Source of the DNA: JdFR-22 sp964534325
GTDB lineage: Archaea; Halobacteriota; Archaeoglobi; Archaeoglobales; Archaeoglobaceae
Reading direction: 5' to 3'
DNA: 10,570 nucleotides
NCBI GenBank assembly: GCA_964534325.1
Contig: CAZHOR010000035.1
Coordinates: forward strand, 1-10,570
Shown here: positions 1 through 5,620 of the stretch, one piece after another
Position numbering within the stretch: the first letter of the stretch is position 1
Layout: the number at the start of each line of letters is the position of its first letter
Notes under the pieces: generated by a model
Databases searched by the model: none
Told to the model about the DNA's origin: nothing
Seen by the model: only the letters and a program-made list of their open reading frames with translations
Position numbers and translations under genes: made by a program

Positions 1-43
1 CTTGGCTCTTTATATTACTTTCGAGCTAACATTTCCTCATCTT

Positions 44-184
44 TCACCCATCTCTCTCATTTATATTGAATAAAAACTCTTCCCTATCAAAAACAGTCTC
101 CAATTGGTTTACCACTACTGATGACAAGAATTCTTCATTTTCCTTGAAATACTCTACAACCCAATCCAAGCAGCATTTATTCCC
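44..184 (-). pseudogene. unrecognised 46-codon reading-frame remnant
   Basis: This minus-strand stretch is in the same frame as the rfbC scrap just upstream and is separated from it by one stop codon (185-187). It reads through 46 codons to a TGA at 44-46. The peptide is acidic and looks protein-like (it contains WVVEYFKENEEFL and LETVFDREEFLF), but it has no start codon of its own and I do not recognise the family. It does not match the body of an RfbC epimerase, so it probably comes from another gene joined to the rfbC fragment by recombination. It could also be fortuitous. Confidence 0.3.
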
Positions 185-325
185 TTAACTCCCCAAGGGA
201 CTTTCAGTAGCTTTAGACTCCTCCCTTTGGTAGGTCTCCATGAAGAATCCTCGTTCATCCCCAAAGACCTTGGGCTTCACCAAAACAATATCGGGGATCT
301 CCATTCTCTCGAATTCGAAGGGCAT
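185..325 (-). pseudogene. rfbC: dTDP-4-dehydrorhamnose 3,5-epimerase, N-terminal remnant
   Basis: The 46-codon frame starts at ATG (323-325) and its first ~33 residues match the start of RfbC/RmlC epimerases: MPFEFERMEIPDIV followed by KPKVFGDERGFFMETY, which holds the family's conserved FGDERGFFxETY segment. The full enzyme is about 180 residues and converts dTDP-4-keto-6-deoxyglucose to dTDP-4-keto-rhamnose for surface polysaccharide synthesis. Here the similarity ends after about residue 33 and a stop follows at 185-187, so the cupin core and catalytic His/Tyr are absent. It begins only 4 bases after the stop of the broken TumE-type gene upstream. The scrap suggests that the island abuts, or once recombined with, a polysaccharide gene cluster. 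Confidence 0.75.
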
Positions 326-329
326 GGTA

Positions 330-666
330 TCAGCTCAAGAAGTCTTTTATGTAGGTCATTACTTCATCTAAATCCTTTAGGAGATCTCCGGACAAATAAG
401 AAGGCTTAACAGTACCATCAGTTTGGTGGAAGTGATGGGGATACGTATCTATTTTGATGTGATGGGGTGCATTATCCCAGCCATAACCCTCTTATTCTCT
501 TTTACTAGAGTATAACTATATTTTTCCAGGGTTTTATTGTAGTAGATATCCAAGATATAACCACCTGTGATATGGGCTCTGAGCTTGCTTCCCAGAAACT
601 CTACTCTTATAACAATATCTTGGTCGGCTATTTTTCTGGCTGCTTCTCTTAAAAGAATGAACTCAA
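330..666 (-). pseudogene. TumE/DUF6516-family toxin, frameshifted
   Basis: Read on the minus strand, this is the toxin partner of the antitoxin at 663-914 and is homologous to the intact toxin at 6565-6894. The first part contains DIVIRVEFLGSKLRAHITGG and a following YYNKTLEKYSYTLVKENKRV segment. A one-base shift near 484-486 then moves the frame; left uncorrected, it ends at a TAG at 449-451. In the shifted frame the family signature continues: YGWDNAPHHIKIDTYPHHFH, matching WDNVPHHKEISTYPYHKH in the intact copy, and it runs on to a TGA at 330-332. The beginning is also damaged: the TTG that overlaps the antitoxin stop (TTGA, 663-666) reads only five codons before TAA, and the toxin body lies in another frame. 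At least one and probably two frameshifts make it non-functional. The mechanism of this toxin family is not something I can state from sequence. Confidence 0.8.
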
Positions 667-914
667 TATTTTAGCTCCTTCAACAGGCTCTCCAGTTTCT
701 CCACTTCTTCTACTGCGTTTCTCCATTCGATACTGTCTTCCCACATGCTGTGATCGTCTAAGGGAACTTTCTCTTCCTCAATTTTGTTCTCCAGCTCCTC
801 CAGTGAGCATCCATACTTCCTGGTGAACTTATCGACAATAGCTTTATAATAATCAAGTTCATTAGAAAGCCTCTTAACGAGCTCTTCCCTCACATCATGT
901 CTGATCGCAGGCAT
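663..914 (-). CDS. TumE-partner antitoxin-like small protein (83 aa)
   Basis: This 83-residue charged, mostly helical protein is paralogous to the 100-aa protein at 6266-6568. They align through RKYG followed by an acidic (L/F)(E/K)E segment, a (E/D)D.(M/D)W.D....D stretch and a Lys-rich helical end. The other copy has an extra ~27 residues at the N-terminus. Both genes sit immediately upstream of a TumE/DUF6516 reading frame with the same TTGA overlap, so this is inferred to be the antitoxin of a two-gene module. The frame is intact although the toxin downstream is frameshifted. ATG at 912-914 lies about 25 nt after a TATA-like box, so a nearly leaderless message is likely. No DNA-binding motif is obvious. 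Confidence 0.75.
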   Translation of the reverse strand: MPAIRHDVREELVKRLSNELDYYKAIVDKFTRKYGCSLEELENKIEEEKVPLDDHSMWEDSIEWRNAVEEVEKLESLLKELKY

Positions 915-930
915 AAACCGTTGTATGAAG

Positions 931-945
931 AATATTTTTTATTAA
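931..945 (-). promoter_or_regulatory. archaeal TATA-like promoter of the 663-914 antitoxin
   Basis: The minus-strand sequence TTAATAAAAAATATT has the composition of an archaeal TATA box and lies about 20-30 nt before the ATG of the antitoxin gene. That spacing places transcription initiation at or just before the start codon. No Shine-Dalgarno sequence lies between, which fits a leaderless message. Confidence 0.45.
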
Positions 946-1076
946 GTTTTCCTCGATTACCACTTCACTCTTCCGGTTGAATCCGGCTTCTCATCTGCAA
1001 GCGCCTCCACTGGAATCCACAATATGTCCCCCCAGAACAGTAATATTGTTAACTTTTCTAAAATTTATTGATTTAA
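946..1076. other. intergenic stretch with a possible gene-end remnant
   Basis: This divergent spacer separates the left antitoxin from abiEi. It is more GC-rich than its surroundings at 960-1030. On the minus strand a frame of about 36 codons without a start ends at a TAA at 957-959; its last part reads WGDILWIPVEALADEKPDS, which could be the tail of a lost gene. No family is recognised and the call is weak. Confidence 0.25.
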
Positions 1077-1104
1077 CCCCTTATAGGGGGCGTAACTTTA
1101 AATA
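1077..1104 (+). promoter_or_regulatory. abiEi promoter: TATA box and GC dyad
   Basis: The TATA-like TTTAAATA (1097-1104) lies 22-30 nt before the GTG start of abiEi at 1127, so the transcript should begin at or next to the start codon. Immediately upstream, at 1077-1089, is the perfect dyad CCCCTTATAGGGG (5-bp arms, 3-nt centre), where a BRE and an operator would be expected. AbiEi proteins are known to repress their own operons by binding inverted repeats, so the dyad is a reasonable operator candidate, by inference. Confidence 0.5.
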
Positions 1105-1126
1105 TTATTAAAAATTACTTGAAGTA

Positions 1127-1927
1127 GTGGAAAAGTTAGAGTTAGTCTATAGGAAACTTCTGCCCCTAAAGGTTGTTTCCTTTGATGAGGTAGTTGAGAT
1201 AACCATGGAGGTTACTCAATCAAAGAAGAGACAGTACATCTATCGGAGGTACGTTAAAAAACTGGTGGACGAAGGAAAACTGGATAGGGTGAGAAAGGGT
1301 TTGTATACCGTCCTCTCTCCCTTGGAGTCCCCAGAGAACCCGGATAGATTCCTTATTGGTTCAAAGGTCAGGAAGAACTATTACTTGGGTTATCATACTG
1401 CTCTGGAGTTCTATGGGAGTGCTTACTCCTGGTTCAACGAGGTTTACGTTTCTGTGGAGAAAAAGAACAGGTTCAATACCTTTCAGTATAGAGATCTGAA
1501 GTTCAGGCCGGTCTTTGTCAAAGACGCTAACTATGATGTGAGAGAAAAAGATTACCAGGGAACTAAAATAAGGGTCAGCTCAAAAGAGCGAACTTTTGTG
1601 GACTGTTTGGATAGAGTTGATTATGCTGGTGGCTGGGAAGAAGTCCTTAAAAGCCTTCAGGGCTTGGGAGGAGTAAATTTTGACACTCTCTTCAGAAATT
1701 TGTTGTTCTACGAAAATGATTTACTTTTCAGGAAGGCAGGCCTCGTCCTCGACCTCCTGAGAGAATCCTCTGTCTTCTACGAGCACATCACCGACAAGAT
1801 GCTGAACGATCTGCACAAAAAAATAAGTGAAAAACCACGGTATCTTTGTGGCAAAAGCGGTGATTTCAATGAAAGGTGGCGGCTTTACATCCCCCAGAAT
1901 TTTAATGAAAAGTTGAGAGGGATTTAA
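1127..1927 (+). CDS. abiEi: AbiEi-family antitoxin / transcriptional repressor (266 aa)
   Basis: This is the antitoxin of an AbiE-type (type IV) toxin-antitoxin system, in which the repressor also controls its own operon. Residues ~15-62 form a winged helix-turn-helix: VVSFDEVVEI, then YIYRRYVKKLVDEGKLDRV and RKGLYTV. The AbiEi core follows, with YYLGYHTALEFYG (~85-97), VSSKERTFVDCLDRVDYAGGW (~150-170) and a helical C-terminal domain. The length is normal for the family. The start is GTG at 1127 with no Shine-Dalgarno but a TATA box ~25 nt upstream. Two bases downstream begins the AbiEii toxin, of which only the first 36 codons remain before the IS200/IS605 element. The antitoxin frame is complete, so it has outlived its toxin. 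Confidence 0.9.
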   Translation: MEKLELVYRKLLPLKVVSFDEVVEITMEVTQSKKRQYIYRRYVKKLVDEGKLDRVRKGLYTVLSPLESPENPDRFLIGSKVRKNYYLGYHTALEFYGSAYSWFNEVYVSVEKKNRFNTFQYRDLKFRPVFVKDANYDVREKDYQGTKIRVSSKERTFVDCLDRVDYAGGWEEVLKSLQGLGGVNFDTLFRNLLFYENDLLFRKAGLVLDLLRESSVFYEHITDKMLNDLHKKISEKPRYLCGKSGDFNERWRLYIPQNFNEKLRGI

Positions 1928-1929
1928 CA

Positions 1930-2040
1930 ATGGAATACGATTTACAATACTTATCACGTACCTACGGATTTGATGCCAAAGAGTTGGAGAAGGTATTGAG
2001 GGTTTCTGACCTGCTAGAGGATATCTTTAACTCTTTGTAG
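1930..2040 (+). pseudogene. abiEii: AbiEii toxin, N-terminal fragment (36 codons)
   Basis: ATG at 1930 is 2 nt after the abiEi stop, as expected for the second gene of the operon, and the purine-rich GAGAGGGAT just upstream can serve as a ribosome site. The peptide MEYDLQYLSRTYGFDAKELE and the following VLRVSDLLEDIFNS segment match the helical start of archaeal AbiEii nucleotidyltransferases, which normally continue into a KGGTAL motif. Instead there is a TAG at 2038-2040, where the left end of an IS200/IS605 element begins. The C-terminal part of the same protein resumes at about 5001, beyond the transposons. Confidence 0.8.
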
Positions 2041-2047
2041 AGAGAAG

Positions 2048-2069
2048 TCCCCTTCCGAGAGGGAGGGGA
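2048..2069 (+). repeat. IS200/IS605 left-end hairpin
   Basis: Positions 2048-2056 pair with 2061-2069: TCCCCTTCC, loop GAGA, GGGAGGGGA, with one G-T wobble. Subterminal hairpins next to the element ends are the TnpA recognition structures in IS200/IS605 elements. This one lies immediately inside the point where abiEii coding similarity stops and ~50 nt before tnpA. A TATA-like TTATTTATGG (2081-2090) follows and could drive tnpA. Confidence 0.6.
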
Positions 2070-2166
2070 TGAATCGTAAGTTATTTATGGTTAGAACGAT
2101 AATATAGTAACTATGAACTATGAACTATAAACTTGATAAAGGTTCTCATTCAGTGTATTCTCTTCA

Positions 2167-2192
2167 TGGACTGCACCCATTTTGGCGGACAC
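2167..2192. repeat. IS3 terminal inverted repeat (orfB end)
   Basis: It starts TGGACTGCACCC, ends CGGACAC and pairs imperfectly with 3412-3437. The direct duplication TCA lies immediately outside (2164-2166). Confidence 0.85.
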
Positions 2193-2201
2193 TTTTCTAA
2201 G

Positions 2202-3062
2202 TTAATGGTTTATATACTTACTCCCCATCTCGAACTCATTGGGCGTTAAGTACCCGATGGATGAGTGGAGTCTTTTCTGGTTATATACCTCCTCTATAAA
2301 CCCATCAACACTCTCGTAAGCCTCTCTAAACATCTCATAGTCTGTTAGATATACTTCTTCGTACTTCAGGGTTTTAATGAAGCTCTCTGCGTAGGGGTTA
2401 TCGTAGGGGTTTCCTTTCCTGCTCATGCTGATCCTGATGCCATGGTTCTTGAGGCAGTTAACGTAGTCATGGGATGCGTACTGCACTCCTTGGTCAGAGT
2501 GATGGACTAAATTGAGGTTGCTACTCCATCTCTCCTTTAACGCCTGATGTAAAGCATTTAGAGTTAACTGTGTGTCCATGTTCCTATCAAGCTCCCATCC
2601 AATACATTTCCTGCTGAACACGTCTATGATCACTGCCAGGTAGATGAACTCCCTTGCAAGACGAACGTAAGTGATATCAGCAGCCCAGAGCTGATTCATC
2701 CCTGTCACCTCCATGTCCCTGGCAAGGTTAGGGTACACCTGTAAGTTGTGATTGGAGTTCGTGGTCACTGGCTTGAAAGACTTATTCCTTACACAGAGAA
2801 GGTTATCTTCTCTCATCAGATTTAACACACGCTTTGAATTCACTTTATAGCCATCTCGTTGCAATTGTTGAGTGACCCGCCTATACCCGTAACCAGGGAA
2901 GCCTAACACTATCCGGTGGATCTCATCTTTCACCTCCATCTCAAATGGAGTGGATAAGGGCCTCTTCCTCCAGTCATAGTAGCCACTGCAACTCACGTTC
3001 AAGCACTCGCAGGCACTCTTAACCGGTAAATCCTGATTCCTTTCTATCAGCGTGTACATCAC
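2202..3062 (-). CDS. IS3-family transposase OrfB, DDE integrase core (286 aa)
   Basis: This is the catalytic half of an IS3 transposase. An HTH_21-like segment (FPGYGYRRVTQQLQRDGYKV, ~55-74) leads into an rve-type RNase-H fold. The triad is complete: D129 in WAADITYV, D190 in HHSDQGVQY and E226 in NPYAESFIKTLK, with the canonical 35 residues between the second Asp and the Glu. The family C-terminus is also present (YNQKRLHSSIGYLTPNEFE). It can be made in two ways. A GTG at 3060-3062 followed by an ATG lies directly behind the Shine-Dalgarno-like GGAGG and overlaps the orfA stop as GTGA. Alternatively, a -1 shift in the A7 run of orfA gives an OrfAB fusion with no stop in between. The protein is full length. 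Confidence 0.95.
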   Translation of the reverse strand: MMYTLIERNQDLPVKSACECLNVSCSGYYDWRKRPLSTPFEMEVKDEIHRIVLGFPGYGYRRVTQQLQRDGYKVNSKRVLNLMREDNLLCVRNKSFKPVTTNSNHNLQVYPNLARDMEVTGMNQLWAADITYVRLAREFIYLAVIIDVFSRKCIGWELDRNMDTQLTLNALHQALKERWSSNLNLVHHSDQGVQYASHDYVNCLKNHGIRISMSRKGNPYDNPYAESFIKTLKYEEVYLTDYEMFREAYESVDGFIEEVYNQKRLHSSIGYLTPNEFEMGSKYINH

Positions 3063-3370
3063 CTCCTGCCGTTTTGCTCCCTCTGCTCTTTCAACCTGGT
3101 CTCCAAGGTAGACAACGCTTTTTTTAAAAACTCGTTCTCCGCATACAACTGACCAACAAGCCTCTCCAACTCCGCAACCCTTGCATCCTGATTAGGCTTA
3201 TCCTCCTTGAAAGCACTCTCAGGATCCTCTCTATATTCCCTCTTCCACCTGGAGAAGAGAGCAGGGTGAATATCATTCTCCCGACAAATCTGAGCCTCAC
3301 TCTTACCATTCTCATGCTCCCTGAGCAAGGATAACTTGAATTCCCGTGAAAACTTCCTCCTATTCTTCAT
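3059..3370 (-). CDS. IS3-family OrfA, HTH DNA-binding protein (103 aa)
   Basis: A Transposase_8-type protein: an N-terminal helix-turn-helix (RKFSREFKLSLLREH, then SEAQICRENDIHPALFSRWK, ~4-48) followed by a leucine-zipper region (VAELERLVGQLYAENEFLKKAL). It binds the terminal inverted repeats and multimerises with OrfB. I chose the ATG at 3368-3370 because a strong Shine-Dalgarno GGAGGTG (3374-3380 on this strand) sits 3 bases before it; a TTG four codons upstream is also open but would bury that site. The stop overlaps the orfB start. Confidence 0.92.
   Translation of the reverse strand: MKNRRKFSREFKLSLLREHENGKSEAQICRENDIHPALFSRWKREYREDPESAFKEDKPNQDARVAELERLVGQLYAENEFLKKALSTLETRLKEQREQNGRR
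3119..3125 (-). promoter_or_regulatory. A7 slippery site for -1 frameshifting in orfA
   Basis: On the minus strand the orfA codons TTA AAA AAA GCG (FLKKAL) give a run of seven A. IS3 elements make an OrfAB fusion by a programmed -1 shift at such runs near the end of the OrfA zipper. After a -1 shift here the frame stays open into orfB without a stop. This arrangement is visible, but its use is inferred. Confidence 0.55.
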
Positions 3371-3411
3371 GTGCACCTCCAATTCTCTTATTATTATATT
3401 AACTTAGCTAT

Positions 3412-3437
3412 GTGTCCGAAATTTGGGGTGCACTCCA
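3412..3437. repeat. IS3 terminal inverted repeat (orfA end)
   Basis: It ends GGGTGCACTCCA at 3437 and mirrors 2167-2192. The TCA duplication follows at 3438-3440. This repeat supplies a fortuitous GTG and nine codons in frame with the truncated tnpA. Confidence 0.85.
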
Positions 3438-3800
3438 TCAGTATCACTTTATTCAGGTAGTTAAGTATAGAAGAAGTATTTTTGATAGTTACGAGATAAT
3501 TGATTTCTTGAAGCAAAAAATTAGGGAGATGAGTGACACTCATGAAGTTGAGGTGTTGAGCATAGAATGTGACAACGACCATTTCCACATGATTTTCAAG
3601 GCAAAACCAACTCTCAACATCTCTAAGTATGTGAACGCAGTAAAAACCATTACCTCAAGAGAAATACGCAGAAACTTTCCAGAGATAAATGAGAAACTAT
3701 GGAAAAATGTTTTATGGAGTAACTCGTATTTTCTGGCTACAACAGGAGAAGTAACGCTTGACGTTCTTAAAAAGTATGTAGAAGAACAGGGTGGTAAATA

Positions 3801-4919
3801 ATGCTTAGCTACAAATTCAGGATTTACCCATCAAAAACTACAGAACAAAATCTTTGCAAACAAATCGAGTTGTGTAGGTGGCTTTACAACCAATTACTTG
3901 AAGAAATGAATAACGCTAGAGAGAGGGGAGAGAAAATAACTAAAACTGACACTCAAGCTCTTATTCCGCACTTGAAGGAGGTGAGACCTGAGCTTAAGAC
4001 TGTGAACTCAAAGGTTTTGCAGATGGTGAATTATCAGTTATGGAGCAACGTCAAGGCACTTGGCAAGTTAAAGGAAAATGGCAGGAAAATTGGTAAACTA
4101 AGGTTCAAGGGGGAGGGATGGTTCAAGACCATGAACTTCAACCAAAGCGGATTCCATATAGACGCTGACAGGAGCAAGCTTAAACTATCTAAAGTGGGTG
4201 AAATCCCTATAAAATTGCATAGAGAGGTCGAGGGTGAGGTTAAGGCTGTTATAATTAAGAAAGAGAAAAGCGGTAAGTGGTTCGCAGTTGTGCAGGTTGA
4301 AGACAATCCAGAACCTCTACCATCCACAGGTAATGAGGTGGGTATTGACATGGGAGTAAGGTATTTCGCCTCAGACAGCGATGGTAATCAAGTGGAGAAC
4401 CCTAAATACTATGAGCGAACCCTTGAAAAGATAGCTAAATTGCAGAGGGAGTTATCGAGAAAGAAAGTAGGCTCTAATAATTGGTTGAAGTGTAGGCAGA
4501 GGTTAGCTAAAGCTTATGAAAAATTGCAGAATCAGAGAAACGATTTCTTGCACAAGCTGTCAAGGTATTACGTCAACAACTATGATTTGGTTGCGGTGGA
4601 AGACCTGAATGTGAGTGGAATGTCAAGGAGTAAGTTAGCTCTGAAGATTTTGGATGCTTCGTGGAGCAAGTTTTTGAGTATGGTTTCCTACAAGGCTGTG
4701 AGAGCCGGTAGGAAAGTAGTTAAGGTTGCTCCACATTACACTTCACAACAAAATAAGCACATAAGAGATAGGGATTATAGAGCATCCCTAAACATACTCA
4801 ATAAGTGTTTGTTGGGGCTGGGACAGTCCTTAGTGCCTGTGGAGGAGAAACCTCTACATCATATCCCTGCAAAAGCAGTGATTATGGGGCAAGTTTCTCT
4901 AAAGAAACAGGAAGTTTAG
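3801..4919 (+). CDS. tnpB: TnpB RNA-guided nuclease family protein lacking the zinc ribbon (372 aa)
   Basis: TnpB proteins are transposon-encoded, RNA-guided DNA endonucleases with a split RuvC domain, related to Cas12. The N-terminal region is typical (YKFRIYPSKTTEQNL, LCRWLYNQLLEE). The RuvC residues are D183 (VGIDMGVRYFA), E267 (LVAVEDLNVSGM) and D325 (RDRDYRASLNIL). Between TSQQ (314-317) and that last motif there are only a few residues (NKHI), whereas other TnpBs have a ~25-30 residue CxxC...CxxC zinc ribbon there; it is cleanly missing with the frame kept. Also, the usual Asn two residues after the last Asp is Arg327. The start ATG overlaps the tnpA stop (TAATG). The tnpB frame is otherwise full length. 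Activity without the ribbon is doubtful. Confidence 0.9.
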   Translation: MLSYKFRIYPSKTTEQNLCKQIELCRWLYNQLLEEMNNARERGEKITKTDTQALIPHLKEVRPELKTVNSKVLQMVNYQLWSNVKALGKLKENGRKIGKLRFKGEGWFKTMNFNQSGFHIDADRSKLKLSKVGEIPIKLHREVEGEVKAVIIKKEKSGKWFAVVQVEDNPEPLPSTGNEVGIDMGVRYFASDSDGNQVENPKYYERTLEKIAKLQRELSRKKVGSNNWLKCRQRLAKAYEKLQNQRNDFLHKLSRYYVNNYDLVAVEDLNVSGMSRSKLALKILDASWSKFLSMVSYKAVRAGRKVVKVAPHYTSQQNKHIRDRDYRASLNILNKCLLGLGQSLVPVEEKPLHHIPAKAVIMGQVSLKKQEV

Positions 4920-4978
4920 TTAGCGAAGCTAACAAAGTTGTCAACGGAGTTGACTAACCTCCCTGCGAAAGCTGGGAG
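4893..4978 (+). ncRNA. hairpin array at the IS605 right end, candidate omega-RNA region
   Basis: Four hairpins follow each other across the tnpB 3' end: 4893-4908 (GTTTCT/AGAAAC, loop CTAA), 4919-4933 (GTTAGC/GCTAAC, loop GAA), 4937-4958 (GTT+GTCAAC/GTTGAC+AAC, loop GGA, one bulged T) and 4959-4978 (CTCCC..GC/GC..GGGAG, loop GAAA, one T-T mismatch). In IS200/IS605 elements the right end forms the TnpA-recognised hairpin, and the transcript over the tnpB 3' end and right end is the guide RNA of TnpB. The structures are visible; that they form an omega-RNA is inferred from family knowledge. Confidence 0.55.
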
Positions 4979-5000
4979 TAGTTCACGAATAAATCCCAGT

Positions 5001-5609
5001 TATCCCTTATGCAGATTCGACGTATCCTATCAAAACTCTCTGGGGTTGAGTGACAGCTTTGTTATTGAGATTGGTTATATAAGAAGATACCCTGTTCTGA
5101 AGAAAGATGCACGAGCTGAATTTCTGCATATAGGTAAGAATGAGAGAATGGAGATAATCAGTCCCGTAAAGGAGGAGCTTTTTGCTAATAAACTGGTCAC
5201 TTGTCTTTACAGAACTACCTCCAGAGATATATACGACGTGTATAGAATTGCCGAAGAACATTTTGAAGAAGATGTTTTCAGAAAATGTGCGGTGATGGAG
5301 AGCCTTATGCAGGGAAAACAACCTTTAGACAAGTTGGATATTACCGGCAGGATATCGCCTGTTCCCCTGGACTCTTATCTCAGGAAACTATTGAGAATTG
5401 AGAAGGTAGATTTTCAGGAGGTTAAAACAAAGGTTATATCATTCAGCAGGGAAGTAGTTAAAGATTTGACTGGAGAAGAACTGGAACTCATTCATGATTT
5501 CTACAGCGGAAAAGGATTTAAGCCCGAATCTATTGACGACAAGAAGATTTTTCACGAAAAACTCAGAGAACATCCGGCAATTTTATGGGCTCTTAAAAAG
5601 ATTTTTTGA
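5001..5609 (+). pseudogene. abiEii: AbiEii toxin, C-terminal fragment
   Basis: After the IS605 right end the AbiEii frame resumes at about YPLCRFDVSYQN. The family's C-terminal landmarks are present: SFVIEIGYIRRYPVL, then VKEELFANKLVTCLYRTTSRD followed by IYDVYRIAEE (the conserved Lys and RDIYDVYR block), and the end HPAILWALKKIF. The frame is open from a TTG at 4938, but those first ~20 codons come from transposon hairpins. Together with the 36 codons at 1930-2040 this gives about 240 residues. What is missing is the nucleotidyltransferase core, with the GG and DxD motifs, normally ~75 residues. The toxin is therefore inactive whether or not the fragment is made. Confidence 0.85.
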
Positions 5610-5620
5610 CACAACTTATC

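Larger units (their letters stand above)
2167..3437 (-). mobile_element. IS3-family insertion sequence (1271 bp, orfA-orfB)
   Basis: A complete IS3-type element lies on the minus strand inside tnpA. It begins TGGACTGCACCC at 2167 and ends GGGTGCACTCCA at 3437; the outer 26 bp form imperfect terminal inverted repeats (19 of 26 match, including the outer TGGA, TGCACCC and CGGACAC blocks). It is flanked by the 3-bp duplication TCA (2164-2166 and 3438-3440), a length typical of IS3 elements. Both orfA and orfB are intact with all catalytic residues, so the element may still be active. It carries only its transposase genes. Confidence 0.92.
2120..3801 (+). pseudogene. tnpA: IS200-type Y1 transposase TnpA, split by an IS3 insertion
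   Basis: The gene is in two pieces. The start, MNYKLDKGSHSVYSL, is encoded at 2120-2164 and breaks at 2166. The rest resumes at 3438 after the IS3 element. Removing 2167-3437 and one copy of the TCA duplication restores CTT CAG TAT CAC, giving SVYSLQYHFIQVVKYRR, the family's N-terminal signature, and a 135-aa protein. The HUH motif (DHFHMIF; His63 and His65 of the restored protein) and the catalytic Tyr128 (LKKYVEEQ) are present. The downstream piece alone also has an open frame from GTG 3412, but its first nine codons are IS3 terminal repeat and lack the N-terminal strand, so a functional protein is doubtful. The stop overlaps the tnpB start (TAATG). Confidence 0.88.
2041..4998 (+). mobile_element. 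IS200/IS605-family element (tnpA-tnpB), interrupted by an IS3 element
   Basis: A single-strand transposon with a left-end hairpin (2048-2069), tnpA (start 2120, split), tnpB (3801-4919) and a right-end hairpin (4959-4978). It lies inside the abiEii toxin gene. Without the IS3 insertion it would be about 1.7 kb, normal for an IS605 type. These elements insert without target duplication, so the ends are set only by where AbiEii similarity stops: about 2035-2045 on the left and 4980-5005 on the right. The element looks dead: tnpA is broken by IS3 and tnpB lacks its zinc ribbon. About 70-80 codons of abiEii are also missing at the site, so a deletion accompanied or followed the insertion. Confidence 0.8.

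Noticed and set aside
227..409. 60-codon plus-strand frame
   Set aside because: It is antisense to the rfbC and TumE remnants, which show family similarity.
1721..1957. 78-codon minus-strand frame
   Set aside because: It is antisense to the C-terminal part of abiEi.
4893..4978. CRISPR-like repeat array
   Set aside because: The hairpins differ in sequence and have no spacers; they fit an IS605 right end.
4938..5000. Start of the AbiEii C-terminal frame at TTG 4938
   Set aside because: These codons are the IS605 right-end hairpins, not toxin sequence.
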